From Desulfosediminicola ganghwensis (GTDB lineage Bacteria > Desulfobacterota > Desulfobulbia > Desulfobulbales > Desulfocapsaceae): a stretch of DNA of 64,000 nucleotides. Within the stretch, counting starts at the first letter, position 1. Each line of letters begins with the position of its first letter. Positions 44,718-55,200 of the stretch are shown piece after piece. The translations under genes and the position numbers were made by a program. The notes beneath the pieces are model-generated. The model ran no database searches and was not told the DNA's origin. It was given only the letters and a program-made list of their open reading frames with translations. Location of the stretch: the NCBI RefSeq assembly GCF_005116675.2, contig NZ_CP050699.1, forward strand, positions 4,240,001-4,304,000, given 5' to 3'.

Positions 44718-45179
44718 ATGAAAGTACTGACATCTGCCATTTTCATGCTTGGCCTCCTCACATTCCCCTCGACTTCAATGAGTGCATGGGATTGCAATGG
44801 CCCCTGGAAAGTAATGAGAAACAGTAAAACTTCGCCCTGCAAAACACTTGGTTTAAACAGCAGGACCGCAAACTGCCGCGCCGGTGATAAGTATGAGGTA
44901 TTCTGTGATGACGACAAAGGAGGAAAATACCGGATCTGCCAAGGCACTCGCCGATGTCCTTCAGCGCGTAAAAATGATCATGACTGCACCTATTGGGATT
45001 ATAACAACGACCGCCCCTGCCCTCCTGGCTACAGAAATAACGACTGTTATGGCGACTGTAGTTCCTACCGGAAAGAAAAACACTACTATAACTGCCGGGA
45101 CTGGGATTACTATTATGATCGCCCGTGTCCCAATGGATTTAAAAATTATGACTGCCGTGGCGGTTGCGAACCCAGATAA
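44718..45179 (+). CDS. Secreted Cys-rich protein with two C-terminal repeats
   Basis: The 153-residue protein has a signal peptide (MKVLTSAIFMLGLLTFPSTS, then MSA). The mature part has about 18 cysteines. Two similar repeats of roughly 27 residues lie at the end: DCTYWDYNNDRPCPPGY followed by RNNDCYGDC, and NCRDWDYYYDRPCPNGF followed by KNYDCRGGC. They are Tyr/Asp-rich with conserved Cys and a WDY-x(3)-DRPCP core. GGAAAG precedes the ATG. The spacing suggests disulfide-linked or metal-binding modules in the envelope. I do not recognise the family. Confidence 0.75.
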   Translation: MKVLTSAIFMLGLLTFPSTSMSAWDCNGPWKVMRNSKTSPCKTLGLNSRTANCRAGDKYEVFCDDDKGGKYRICQGTRRCPSARKNDHDCTYWDYNNDRPCPPGYRNNDCYGDCSSYRKEKHYYNCRDWDYYYDRPCPNGFKNYDCRGGCEPR

Positions 45180-45297
45180 TGGCTACTAATTACCACAATC
45201 TCCCAGCTTCACTCAGCAAAACGTGAGGGGTAAGAGTAAGGTATTAGGGAATAGGTGTTAGGAATAACAGCTTAAAGCAAAAAGAAAAAAGAAAATT

Positions 45298-45400
45298 CCC
45301 GGCAACTCGATGCGATGATTCGAGTAGCCGGGAGGGCTACCTGTCAATTTGCCATGCCTTTCATATCTCACCTTCCGCCGCAGCTTTTCGTGCTGAAGGT
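45298..45400. repeat. Two-hairpin structured element of unknown type
   Basis: CCCGGC-A-ACTCGA (45298-45310) pairs with TCGAGT-A-GCCGGG (45320-45332) with a symmetric A/A mismatch and nine-base loop. About 40 bases on, ACCTT (45370-45374) and CAGC (45381-45384) pair with GCTG-AAGGT (45392-45400). The element lies in a convergent gap, without T runs. It looks RNA-like, but I could not match it to a riboswitch class I know. Confidence 0.45.
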
Positions 45401-45429
45401 ACGTGTGATCACATTCGTTTTAACTACCA

Positions 45430-45461
45430 AAACCCGTTCACCATACCAGGAGAACGGGTTT
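45430..45461. terminator. Bidirectional terminator between the Cys-rich gene and sodA
   Basis: AAACCCGTTC (45430-45439) pairs with GAACGGGTTT (45452-45461) over a 12-base loop. T-rich sequence follows on the rightward strand (TTTCTTTGG) and A-rich sequence precedes it. It lies between convergent genes. Confidence 0.65.
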
Positions 45462-45510
45462 CTTTGGTTCTGAGTAAATGTATGTAGCAACACCCTGCTA
45501 CACCATGTAA

Positions 45511-46110
45511 TTATCCTGCTTCGAAATATTCATTCACCTTTTCCCAGTTCACTATCTGCCAGAACGCTTCAATATACTCAGGTCTGCGATTCTGGTACTT
45601 CAGGTAGTACGCATGCTCCCACACATCAATTCCGAGCACCGGCTTTCTGCCTAGACTCAGCGGATTATCCTGGTTGGCCGTGGTTACTATGGTGAGCCCG
45701 TTTTCCTCTTTCACCAGCCAGGCCCAACCGCTGCCGAAGAGCAGTGCAGCAGCATTGGAAAATTGATTTTTGAAATTCTCGAAGCTGCCGAATTGGGCAA
45801 TAATAGCCTCAACTGCGGGGCCTTGCGCTGGTACGTCTTTCTTTAATAGCGGCCAGAAGAATGAATGATTGGCATGACCACCTCCGTGGTTGCGAACTGC
45901 TCCCCGAATTGCATCCGGCACCTGATCGAGGTGAGCAATCAACTCTTCTGCGCTCTGCCCTCTAAGATCATCATGACCCTGCAGAGCTGCATTCAGTTTA
46001 TCAACATACGTCTGATGGTGCCTGCCATGATGAATCTCCATGGTTTTCGCGTCGATGAAAGGTTCCAGTGCATCATAGGCATAGGGTATTTCCGGCAGTA
46101 CGTGACTCAT
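45511..46110 (-). CDS. sodA: Superoxide dismutase, Mn-type
   Basis: The 199-residue protein has the metal ligands in [22 protein letters not shown] and [20 protein letters not shown]. The pair GGGHANHS and ANQDNPL (Gln in the second position) is the manganese-type pattern, as in E. coli SodA; cambialistic use cannot be excluded. It removes superoxide during oxygen exposure. GGAGG precedes ATG 46110; the longer frame from 46164 is not needed. It is monocistronic with a terminator downstream. Confidence 0.94.
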   Translation of the reverse strand: MSHVLPEIPYAYDALEPFIDAKTMEIHHGRHHQTYVDKLNAALQGHDDLRGQSAEELIAHLDQVPDAIRGAVRNHGGGHANHSFFWPLLKKDVPAQGPAVEAIIAQFGSFENFKNQFSNAAALLFGSGWAWLVKEENGLTIVTTANQDNPLSLGRKPVLGIDVWEHAYYLKYQNRRPEYIEAFWQIVNWEKVNEYFEAG

Positions 46111-46446
46111 ATAGACCTCCAGCTCTGTATGTAAACGGGCAAACACATCGCCCGATTCAATCAACAGCTCAATGGTGATATGTGAATAACTCCTGGATCA
46201 CGGTCAGCATTGAGTTGCCACCTCCATCCGACATTCTTCGACATTTTGTCAACGCTTGCCGAACGTTACAACTACCACATTGTGATCTGGAAACCTTTTT
46301 GTCAAGCACTGCAGCTACCGATTTTTCTATGTAATTTCAAGTCCCAAAGTAGCAATTTCAGAAAAATCTGAAGCTGACTGCTGGAGAGACTCATTTCACG
46401 TGCATTTTTCTCCATAGCGCGAGTTTACTTTCAGCCGCGCCGGCCG
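46111..46446. other. Intergenic region upstream of sodA
   Basis: These 336 bases should carry the sodA promoter. A TTGACA-like sequence is present reading leftward at 46252-46247, but no good -10 follows. No gene is visible. Confidence 0.3.
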
Positions 46447-46487
46447 AAAAAAAAGGCAGCATCTCCATATGCTGGAGATGCTGCCTT
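46447..46487 (-). terminator. Strong terminator of the DUF3683/FAD/Fe-S dehydrogenase gene
   Basis: GGCAGCATCTCC (46455-46466) pairs with GGAGATGCTGCC (46474-46485). Reading leftward it is followed by eight T. It lies 45 bases after the dehydrogenase stop. Confidence 0.9.
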
Positions 46488-46531
46488 GTAATACGACAAC
46501 AACTATCTTGATTATAATATATAAGACAGGA

Positions 46532-49500
46532 TTAAAACGTCACTTTCTCTGTTTTGGCCACCAGCTTGTCAAAATCGATTGCCCAGGCTTCTCCGCCAAG
46601 GGACTTGGCAAGGATAACTGCCATGTGCTGAGGCTTAACACCAAGATCACGGTTGCGTCCAAGCCCTGAAATACAGGAAGGACAATTCGTCACGATAGTG
46701 GGTTCACCGTAAACACCTTTTTTCGCCTCTTCGATGGATTCACGCTTTCTCTGCATCATCTTAAAGCTGATGTCAGGCCGGGAGATAGCAAGCGTTCCGG
46801 CTTCGGAACAGCAATTTGCCACAGGACGAACTTCCTCCGCAATCTGTCGTGCCAGCATTACCCCCTCACCATCAAAAGAATCATGACACGGAGCGTGATA
46901 AAGCACCGTTTTCATCTTACGCTCAGAGAAGTTCAGAGCACTGTTCTCCAGGACAAAGCTGCTCACATCCTCTACCCCGCAGCCGAAGATCTCTTCTGCA
47001 CCGATTTCATGAAGAGACTCGCGACAGGTACCGCAACTCACCACAAACTTATCAAATACGATATAGCCCAGCATCTCACGAATCTGGCTGAGAATAATCG
47101 AATTTCTAAGGGTGATCTCGTCATGCATTTCCTTCTTGGCATTCACCTGGGCAGGGAAACCACAACAGAGGTACGGTGGCGGCAGGATAACCCTGATATT
47201 GCTCTTCAGCATCACATAGATCGCAGCCATTGAGATATCTGAGTAGAGACGTTCAGAACCACAGCCAGGAAAGTAGAACACGGTTTTAACCGGCTTCCCT
47301 TCCGGTAGCAGCATCAGCGCCTCGTTGGCAGAACATTCAGGCAGGTTAGCCCAGAGGTCCTTTCCGGGTGCGGGCATCATGGGTGATTTGAGCATGGTGA
47401 CATACTGCCAGTCCTTCTCCTGTAACTTGACTGGCGCCATCTTCAGCGCTTTCACTCCAATCTGCTGGGCTGCACTACCCCACTCCAGAACACCTTTTCG
47501 GAATACAGAGTTAAAGGTTTTGTTACGATTTTTAAGAAATGTAAGGGACAACCTGGTAGCGGGCGCGGTATGTTTATACCCGAGATCACTCAGGATTTCT
47601 CGTTCAAGGACACTCACTTCAGCAGTATCGATATTCACCGGGCACGGGCTGAGACATTTACCGCACATGGTACAATGATCGGCAATCTCTTCCAGGTTCT
47701 TCATCTGGGTGAAACGCGGCTGATGGGAACGCTGAATATCATAGAGCAGAGCCTCGATCAGGGAGCCAATCACCATGTTTTTATTGCGTGGATGCATGAA
47801 GATATTGGAACCGGGATAATAGACACAGCATCCCACCATGCACTTTCCGCAACGGACACATTTGGAAATCTTGGCAGCAAGGGTTTCAAGCGAGCCATGT
47901 TGCAGAATCCTCGCTTCAAGCTCGAGCAGGTTGAAAGAAGGTGTGAATACCTTTTCAATTATCTCAGGGTCCGTCAGCATACCCGGGCTCATCAGGCCTT
48001 TCGGATCCACTTCCTGGCGGTATTTGATAAGTTCCTGGCGACGTTCCTCCTCCATGAACTTCATCTTGGTGATACCGATGCCATGCTCACCACTGACAAC
48101 GCCATCGAGCTCTACCGCTTTGGCCATTACAGCCTCGGCGGTTTTATCAGCACGTTTCATCATCTCACGGTCATTGGAGAAGACCGGGATATTCACATGG
48201 TTGTTACCATCACCGGCGTGCATATGGGTGGCGATAACAATTCTGCGCGACCGAACGTGTTTATAAATGTCTTCAATGCGTTGAGACACCTTGGCATAGC
48301 CGGAAAAGAGCTCCAGGAGATCTTTCATCAGCTGCTTTATATACGCCTCGTGCCGAACAGACTCTGTGGTTCGCAGTTCGAGCTTGGACAGGGTATCTTC
48401 ACAAAGTTCAAGCGCCTTTGGAATTTTGGCCTCCAGCCAGTCCGGGTCCTCGATCGGCTCAGCCTGACGAAGGTACCCCATCACCTTGTGAATAAACTGC
48501 TGCTTATTATAGATATCCTCGTTGATATTGTGCTCATCGACAAAACGCGTAAACTCCGCCAGTGCCGCCAGAGGCAGGACGATATCTTCATTCAGCTTAA
48601 AAGCGTTGGTACGGGCGGCAATTGCACCCAATCGCTTGCGATCACGCCAGAAACGGGCGGCCTCATCAGCATCCTGGGCAATAAACAGCTCGGTGTTACC
48701 ATAATTTTCAAGCAGTTTTATCAAACGGGACTTGCCGCTCTCGATCTGGTCTCTGTTATGACCAACCATATCGATCAGCAGTACCGCTTTCGGATGTTCG
48801 CTACGGGCCGCCTTGAATTTGTACTGGATAGCGTTGATGTACTCTTCATCAAAGTGCTCCAGGGCGATCAGGGCTTCTTCACCCTCATTTTTAAACTCAT
48901 CGGAGATCTCGACAATGACCCGGCTGGCCTCGTCCATATCTTCTCCGTAAAATTCCAGACAGTAGGTGATCTTGCGTTCATAGGCAGTGTAGAGGACGAA
49001 CTCCGCGGAGGTGATGACACCATCCACACCCTCTTTCTGCAAACCGGGAACGCCGCCCAGTACCTTGTTGGTGATATCCTTCCACAGACCTTTCTTGCGG
49101 ATATCTTCGGCGGCCAATTCGATGGTTTTCTGCACCTGCCCTCTGGCATCGGTAATTTCATAGCTGACTATGTCACCCGGCAGAATTTTGCGCATCGGGT
49201 GATTCAGGCGAGTTACTGTCAAAAGCCCACTGCCCGGCATTGCAATTTTAAACGAGAGCAGGTTATCAATGGCGGTTCCCCAGAGAACTGCGGTTTTGCC
49301 ACCGGCATTCTCTGCGATGTTGCCGCCGATAGTTGATGCCCATGAGCTTGTCGGGTCTGTTGCAAAAACAAGTTCGGAAGCCTTGGCATGAGCCATCGCA
49401 TCCGAGGTGACCACACCGGCTTCCACCTTGATTACCGGAACGTTCTTCTCCTCTTCTTCAAGATGGGCGAACTCGCGGTACTCGATGGGATAAATCTTAG

Positions 49501-50176
49501 TCAGTTTTTCGGTATTAATGATGACACAGCCGCTTGCCACCGGCACACAACCACCGGTAAGACCTGTACCGCCACCACGGGGGATAACATGCAGACCAAG
49601 TGATGCTATGGCGGTCATCAGCGGTACGACCTGACTCTCACGGGAAGGACGGACCACGGCCACCGGCAGATAAAGACGCCAGTCAGTTGCATCAGTTGCA
49701 TGACCGATCAGCGTGAACGGATCGAACCAGACGTTATCTTTGCCGAGAATTGGTGTAAGTTTTTTTAGAATCTGCGCACGATGTGCAGCGGCACCGCTGA
49801 TCTCGGTCTTCATCTGCTCTAATCGCTCACGGCAGATACGAACCAGGCTGAGGACCTTGCCGGAACCTTCGGAATCACCCTGCCAGGAACCTGCAGCTTT
49901 TTCGATAAGAGAGAGATCCTCTTCTGCGGTATCAAAGAATTGCTGACGACGGGACGACGAATCGATGAGTTCCTGATACAAAAAGGGGTTTCTGCGGAGA
50001 ATAAAAAGGTCTCCCATGAAACGCATCACCAGACGGGCAGACCGACCGGTAATACGCTGGCTGCGCAATTCCTGTAAGTCCTCCCAAACCTCCTGCCCGA
50101 ACAGGTGGTTGATGATGAGCCGATCATCGGCCGAGGTAAAGTTATAGGGAATTTCCCGATAATCTTCTTTCTGCAT
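46532..50176 (-). CDS. DUF3683 / FAD-linked oxidase / Fe-S / CCG-domain dehydrogenase
   Basis: The 1214-residue fusion has a DUF3683-like N-terminus (REIPYNFTSADDRLIINHLF, LRSQRITGRSARLVMRFMGD), a FAD-binding-4 domain (PRGGGTGLTGGCVPVASGCV), a FAD-oxidase C-terminal domain (HMHAGDGNNHVNIPVF, SGEHGIGITKMKFM), two 4Fe-4S motifs (CVRCGKCMVGCC; CTMCGKCLSPCP) and two CCG cysteine domains (YLCCGFPAQVN; HAPCHDS). It joins GlcD-like and GlcF-like functions and probably oxidises a 2-hydroxy acid such as D-lactate, passing electrons through Fe-S to a membrane or soluble acceptor. The substrate is inferred. ATG 50176 is preferred over a TTG at 50200. Single-gene transcript. Confidence 0.9.
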   Translation of the reverse strand: MQKEDYREIPYNFTSADDRLIINHLFGQEVWEDLQELRSQRITGRSARLVMRFMGDLFILRRNPFLYQELIDSSSRRQQFFDTAEEDLSLIEKAAGSWQGDSEGSGKVLSLVRICRERLEQMKTEISGAAAHRAQILKKLTPILGKDNVWFDPFTLIGHATDATDWRLYLPVAVVRPSRESQVVPLMTAIASLGLHVIPRGGGTGLTGGCVPVASGCVIINTEKLTKIYPIEYREFAHLEEEEKNVPVIKVEAGVVTSDAMAHAKASELVFATDPTSSWASTIGGNIAENAGGKTAVLWGTAIDNLLSFKIAMPGSGLLTVTRLNHPMRKILPGDIVSYEITDARGQVQKTIELAAEDIRKKGLWKDITNKVLGGVPGLQKEGVDGVITSAEFVLYTAYERKITYCLEFYGEDMDEASRVIVEISDEFKNEGEEALIALEHFDEEYINAIQYKFKAARSEHPKAVLLIDMVGHNRDQIESGKSRLIKLLENYGNTELFIAQDADEAARFWRDRKRLGAIAARTNAFKLNEDIVLPLAALAEFTRFVDEHNINEDIYNKQQFIHKVMGYLRQAEPIEDPDWLEAKIPKALELCEDTLSKLELRTTESVRHEAYIKQLMKDLLELFSGYAKVSQRIEDIYKHVRSRRIVIATHMHAGDGNNHVNIPVFSNDREMMKRADKTAEAVMAKAVELDGVVSGEHGIGITKMKFMEEERRQELIKYRQEVDPKGLMSPGMLTDPEIIEKVFTPSFNLLELEARILQHGSLETLAAKISKCVRCGKCMVGCCVYYPGSNIFMHPRNKNMVIGSLIEALLYDIQRSHQPRFTQMKNLEEIADHCTMCGKCLSPCPVNIDTAEVSVLEREILSDLGYKHTAPATRLSLTFLKNRNKTFNSVFRKGVLEWGSAAQQIGVKALKMAPVKLQEKDWQYVTMLKSPMMPAPGKDLWANLPECSANEALMLLPEGKPVKTVFYFPGCGSERLYSDISMAAIYVMLKSNIRVILPPPYLCCGFPAQVNAKKEMHDEITLRNSIILSQIREMLGYIVFDKFVVSCGTCRESLHEIGAEEIFGCGVEDVSSFVLENSALNFSERKMKTVLYHAPCHDSFDGEGVMLARQIAEEVRPVANCCSEAGTLAISRPDISFKMMQRKRESIEEAKKGVYGEPTIVTNCPSCISGLGRNRDLGVKPQHMAVILAKSLGGEAWAIDFDKLVAKTEKVTF

Positions 50177-50541
50177 CGTTGTGTCCGCCTTTTCTTTCAA
50201 GGATTTCTTCAGAGATGAGCAAGCTTCTGGTCATCATTTTACGTTTTCTGTAATTTCCTATGGGGTACAGCTCTACATTCCTTTAAAAACAGCAGCGACC
50301 AGATCAGACAACAGCCTCAAATTACGAATTCCGCAGTCCCTGTTTTACAAAAAACACTGGTGCCTCAGCCGTCGTACTGACAAAAAAATCAGTTACGACA
50401 GACCAGAAAATTTAACATTTCAAAGGTCTTAAACGCGGGATTTGGAGCGAAACGCCCGACTGAACTGCTTCGGGATACTCGTCGTCATTTGCGACGAGCC
50501 TTACGAGGGCATTGGGACAACACCCTACGGACTCCGTACAA
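50177..50541. other. Intergenic region between recD and the dehydrogenase gene
   Basis: These 365 bases hold no credible gene. A hairpin CTCGTCG (50478-50484) / CGACGAG (50492-50498) lies just downstream of recD and may help end its transcript, though no T run follows. The dehydrogenase promoter should be in the left half. Confidence 0.35.
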
Positions 50542-52257
50542 TCACTGCCTTTTTTCGGTATCTCCAGCGAGCAGCATATCTGACAACCCACTGTATCTTG
50601 GATAATCGAACTGGAGAGCATACACTAAAATCTTTTTAGATGCTACTATATGTGCAAATTCTTTTGCCCGAGTAACACCAGTATAGACCAGTTGGCGGTT
50701 GAGCAGAGGTCCCTCTTCTTCGGGCAGCATGATCAGTACTTCCGAAAATTCCGACCCCTGACTTTTATGAATGGTCATACCGAATACAGTCTCACACCTC
50801 GGTATTCTGTAAGGAGGGTATTTTTTCACTGAGCCATCCGGCTTTTCAAACCACACTTTCATGGCTCCGTCGCCATCCGCAGCAATATCCGGTAAACATA
50901 TACCAATATCACCATTAAACAGCCCGAGATTATAGTCATTTGCGGTGATCATTACCGGTCTGCCCAGATACCATGGAGATTGATCGACCTCGTATCCATT
51001 TGTTTTCAGAATCTTTTCCACACCGGCATTAATCCCCTGCACTCCACGGGCACCGTGACGACCGGCACAAAGGACCTGAAATCTTGAAAATACAGCAAAA
51101 ACCTCAGCAACACCACGATGTGTCATTTGCTGAGCGACACTTCGCACCTTCTCCATATAGACGAGATACCTGGCACCGACAAAACGAAAATACGAATTCC
51201 GCAGCAGAGTGACATTGCCAAAATCATCACCGACCAGAAGCTGCCATGCCTGTTCCCCGTCTCCAGAATTAATGGCCTCGGCCAGACTCTTTATTCCCGC
51301 ATCGAATCGATAACTTTTCTTCAGCTCACCGGTATTGTCCGGCAGGCTTCTAATGCAGTCATTGAGTACTGCTCCCGACTCAACGGAGGCTAGCTGGTCT
51401 TTATCGCCAAGTAGAATAAGACGTGCGCCCGACGACAGAGCGTCCACCAGCTTGCTCATCATTGCCAGATCGATCATCGAGGCTTCGTCAACTACCACGA
51501 TATCCCAGCGCAAAGGGTTATCTCTATTATGCCTGAAACCGGGAGAGTTCTTTCTAACTCCCAGTAACCGGTGAAGAGTTGATGCAGTCGTCGGAATTCG
51601 CTCAATTATCTCTTCCCCGAAACTGATCCCCTGCAGGCTGTTGCCAATGGACTCCTGCAGACGCATTGCGGCTTTACCGGTGGGAGCGGCAAGAGCTATC
51701 CGTATTTCCAGTCCAAAGACCTCCAGCAGCAAGCCGATAATTTTTACCACCGTGGTGGTTTTCCCGGTACCGGGTCCCCCGGATATTATGCAGAGCGACT
51801 TTTTCAGGGCTACTTCAGCTGCTCTGCGCTGGTAATCAGGCTCAGTCCCTTCCACCCCGAAAACCCGATCCAGCAGTACCTGAAGATCCTCGGCTGAAAG
51901 TTGAAATTCACTATCGCTTACGCTGGAAAATGCTTTCAGCTGAGATGCCAGTCTGCGCTCATACTGAAAATAGCGCTGCAGATATAATCGTTCACCCCGC
52001 AAAACCAGAGGAGTATCGGAGGTGGCTGAAACCAGAGGTGAGCTACAGAGTAGATCAACCTCTTCTCCACTCACCTGAATACAGCTGTGACCGCTCTCCA
52101 TGGCCAGCGAAAGTTGCTGTATCAGAGTTTCAAAAGACTCTTTTTCCTTACCCACCAGGCCGGATCGTTTAGCCATAAAACGTGCGAAGTGTAGATCGAG
52201 CAGTCGCGGCTGTTTCTCTCTGGCCGGTAATGCCACGGTTTCATCAGCAGATTTCAT
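50542..52257 (-). CDS. recD: Exodeoxyribonuclease V alpha subunit RecD
   Basis: The 571-residue superfamily-1B helicase has Walker A GGPGTGKTTTVVKI, motif II VVDEASMIDLAMM, the motif LILLGDKDQLASVESGAVL and the C-terminal motif FGMTIHKSQGSEFSEVLIML. It is the fast 5'-3' motor of RecBCD. GGAAGGG precedes the ATG, and the first codons overlap the recB end by 14 bases, so the subunits are coupled. It is the last gene of recC-recB-recD. Confidence 0.94.
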   Translation of the reverse strand: MKSADETVALPAREKQPRLLDLHFARFMAKRSGLVGKEKESFETLIQQLSLAMESGHSCIQVSGEEVDLLCSSPLVSATSDTPLVLRGERLYLQRYFQYERRLASQLKAFSSVSDSEFQLSAEDLQVLLDRVFGVEGTEPDYQRRAAEVALKKSLCIISGGPGTGKTTTVVKIIGLLLEVFGLEIRIALAAPTGKAAMRLQESIGNSLQGISFGEEIIERIPTTASTLHRLLGVRKNSPGFRHNRDNPLRWDIVVVDEASMIDLAMMSKLVDALSSGARLILLGDKDQLASVESGAVLNDCIRSLPDNTGELKKSYRFDAGIKSLAEAINSGDGEQAWQLLVGDDFGNVTLLRNSYFRFVGARYLVYMEKVRSVAQQMTHRGVAEVFAVFSRFQVLCAGRHGARGVQGINAGVEKILKTNGYEVDQSPWYLGRPVMITANDYNLGLFNGDIGICLPDIAADGDGAMKVWFEKPDGSVKKYPPYRIPRCETVFGMTIHKSQGSEFSEVLIMLPEEEGPLLNRQLVYTGVTRAKEFAHIVASKKILVYALQFDYPRYSGLSDMLLAGDTEKRQ

Positions 52258-55200
52258 CCCTTCCCCCTATGGCCAGATCGAGCTGCCTGAGTATTTCATA
52301 ATCGGGCATATCGCTATAAACCCCACTCGCTGGAAACGACGGATTCATTCCACGCACAAAGAGATACATCACCCCTCCGAAATGCTGCTCATAACTATAG
52401 CCACCCAACATGTTATCAAGAAACCTGTGCAGTACCAGGCTGTAAATCCAATACTGCAGACCATAATTGTGATGGGCCATAGCTTCGGTTAACTGCTGCC
52501 CCTGATACTCCTCGGATAGTTCACCGAGGAAGTTGGTTTTGTAATCGAGTACGTAAAACCTGCCCCGATATTCACAAACCAGATCGACAAATCCCGTCAG
52601 GTATCCCTGCATTTGCCGTGGTGTCAGCGGCACCACGGCAGGTTCATGGGCCAAAAGAGTATTGAGCCGCGTGGTATCGAGATTTTTCATATGAAAATAG
52701 AACGGCATCTCCTTCATGCAGCGGCTCTCATCGAGATCAGCCAGGCTGAAGCTGTCGTCATTACCAGCTAAAGATTCAGCCCTGAGAGGTGTCTTAACCA
52801 CCGAGGCCAGAAGCTCCTGCACCCGCTCCGCCTGTACATCCACGCCATATTTTCCGGAGAGTCGTTCAATCTCCGGCTTATATTCAGGGAACTTGTCCCG
52901 TATCGCCAGTTCCGCAAAGGGAATCAGCTCCAGGCTGTCATGAATGAGATTACCAAAGTTGGCGCCGGCCGGCAGACCGCGATGCAAAATCGGCTCTTGG
53001 CTCTCCAAATCTATCAACTCCAGCGACGTTTCTGAGCCGTGGTCCTCCTGCTCACTCAGGGCGGCCATGGCCGAATAACTGGACATCTGGTAGTCGGTTT
53101 TAAACAGGCGCCCACCCGCGACCCTCGCTTTAAGCGGCTCGGCTGCCACCGGTTCGGGACTGTATTCTGCCTGCAACTCTGTATCCCAAGCTAAAATGCT
53201 GTGCTCAACCCCGGGATTGGCGGCAAGATCGGCAAACAATTCCTGCTGAACGGTAGAGCTGCAACTCCGCTTTGCGAACAAGAGGTAGCCGAGCGCGGAC
53301 TCAAAAGACTGCATTACCTTACCGTAGCTCTTTACATCGGCCCACATGGTATAACAGCGTAACTCGGCCCTGGTCAGCGCCACATACAGCAGGCGCAAAT
53401 CTTCTGCCAGCTCCTCGGCAAGGGCTCTTTCACGATGCATTTCAAAGTTATCCGAACCGATATCAACCACCAGACGGTGATCCTCATCGTGGCAACTGAG
53501 CAGTTCCTTCTGCATCTTGATCATGCCTGAGCGATACCAGAGCACCGGGCAGAACACCACCGGATATTGCAACCCCTTCGCGCTGTGCATGGTGACTATA
53601 CGAACCGCCTGCTCGTCACTTTCAAGACGCAGTTCGCGGTCTTCATCCCGCTGATCTCCGGCTACCCGTGCCTGGAGCCAGAGCAGTGTCTGATCCGGGC
53701 CGAGCTTTTCTTCCGTCTCCGCTTCCTGCACCAACTCGATGAGATGCATGATATTGGCAATTCGACGTTCGGCCAGGCTTTCCTGGGCCAGGTTCACATA
53801 AACATCTTCAGCGCTCAACAACCGGTTCATCATCGACAGAAAACCTTTGTCCTGCCAGAGTTGATAGTACTCAAGAAAGCGATTGAACCAGTTATCATAC
53901 TCTGTTTCGCTCTCCCAGATACGCTGCAACTCGTTGCCGGTATGGCTGAACCAGGAAATTGTCATCGCAGCTTTAAGCCGGTAACTGTCACCGGGCACTA
54001 CCAGTCCCTGCAGAAGACTATGAAGTTCTCTGGCCTCTGTGGTCTCAAACACTCCTGTTTTACTTGTCACTATCGCCGGCACGCCGACCCTGGCAAAAGC
54101 CTGCAGATACTCGTTTGCCTGTCTGTTGGTTCGTACCAGCACCGCAATATCCCGGGCCTGCAGTTTCCGTTCATCGACCTTACCATCCAGCACTTTACGA
54201 ACTTTAGCCGGTTGCTCATGGTGCAGTAGACGACATGTTTCGTAAATCACATACTGCTGGAATTTCTGAGCCGCTTTCCCCGAAGCCCAGCGTCCGTCTT
54301 TAGCGCTCTCCATCTCAGCCAACTGACAATAGTGCATCACACCGAGTGGCTCACCTGCAAGCAGCAAAGTACCATCATCTGCCGTTTTTGCCGGTTCTAC
54401 CGGATAAAACGGCATCTGCGTCTCATCAAAGTCAAAAGGCCTGGTGCGGGCAGAAAACAATCGATTCACTTCTTCAACCAGCTGCGGATGGGAGCGATAG
54501 TTGCGTTGCAGAGTCAATTGATCGCCGGCTTCATTTCGTGCCTTGAAATACGAGTAAATATCAGCGCCACGAAAGCGGTAAATAGCCTGCTTAGGGTCGC
54601 CGATCAGGTAGAGATAGTGTTGGTCATCGCCGAACAGCCTTGAAAAAATACGCCATTGCGCCGAATCCGTATCCTGAAATTCATCAATCAAGGCCATCTT
54701 AAAGCGTTCGCCAAGCTTGTCAGACAACAGATCATCAGCCTGATCCAGCGCTTCATCCAACCTCCTGATCAGGTCGTCGAACGACATGTAGCCCAACTCC
54801 TGCAGGCGTGTGCGCAGTTCACTCTCAAGTGTTTTGATAAGCTCGCTGCGAAAAGAGAGCAGGAGTTCAGTTGCAGCCTGGTCAAAATCATGGGGGAGAT
54901 TGCTGACAGGTAGTGGCCAGTCAGCCAGGAATGCATCCTGAACATTTTTTTTCACCTTCCTGCTGTTCAATTCCCCTTTCAGGCCGTCAACGGTAAGCCA
55001 GTTCAATGAATTAGGGAGAACAGAGGATTGGCCACCGAAAAACAATTCGGCACGCTGCCACCACTCGTCAAAACCTTCCTGCAACTTTTTCTTAAACTTG
55101 CCGTCCGCCAACGCATTCTCAAAAAACGGTCGCAGTGTATCGGCATGGGCAGCCCACCAGCGGCCCAGATCGTCATAGGATGTCTCGAAGCGGGTAATAA

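Noticed and set aside
45298-45400. Cyclic-di-GMP-I (GEMM) riboswitch
   Set aside because: The conserved GCAAAC and GACGCAAAGCC blocks are absent on both strands, and no gene is positioned downstream to be controlled.
47570-49336. A 588-codon open frame on the + strand
   Set aside because: It lies wholly opposite the DUF3683/FAD/Fe-S dehydrogenase, whose motifs are clear. The translation shows no motif and is a high-codon-bias shadow.
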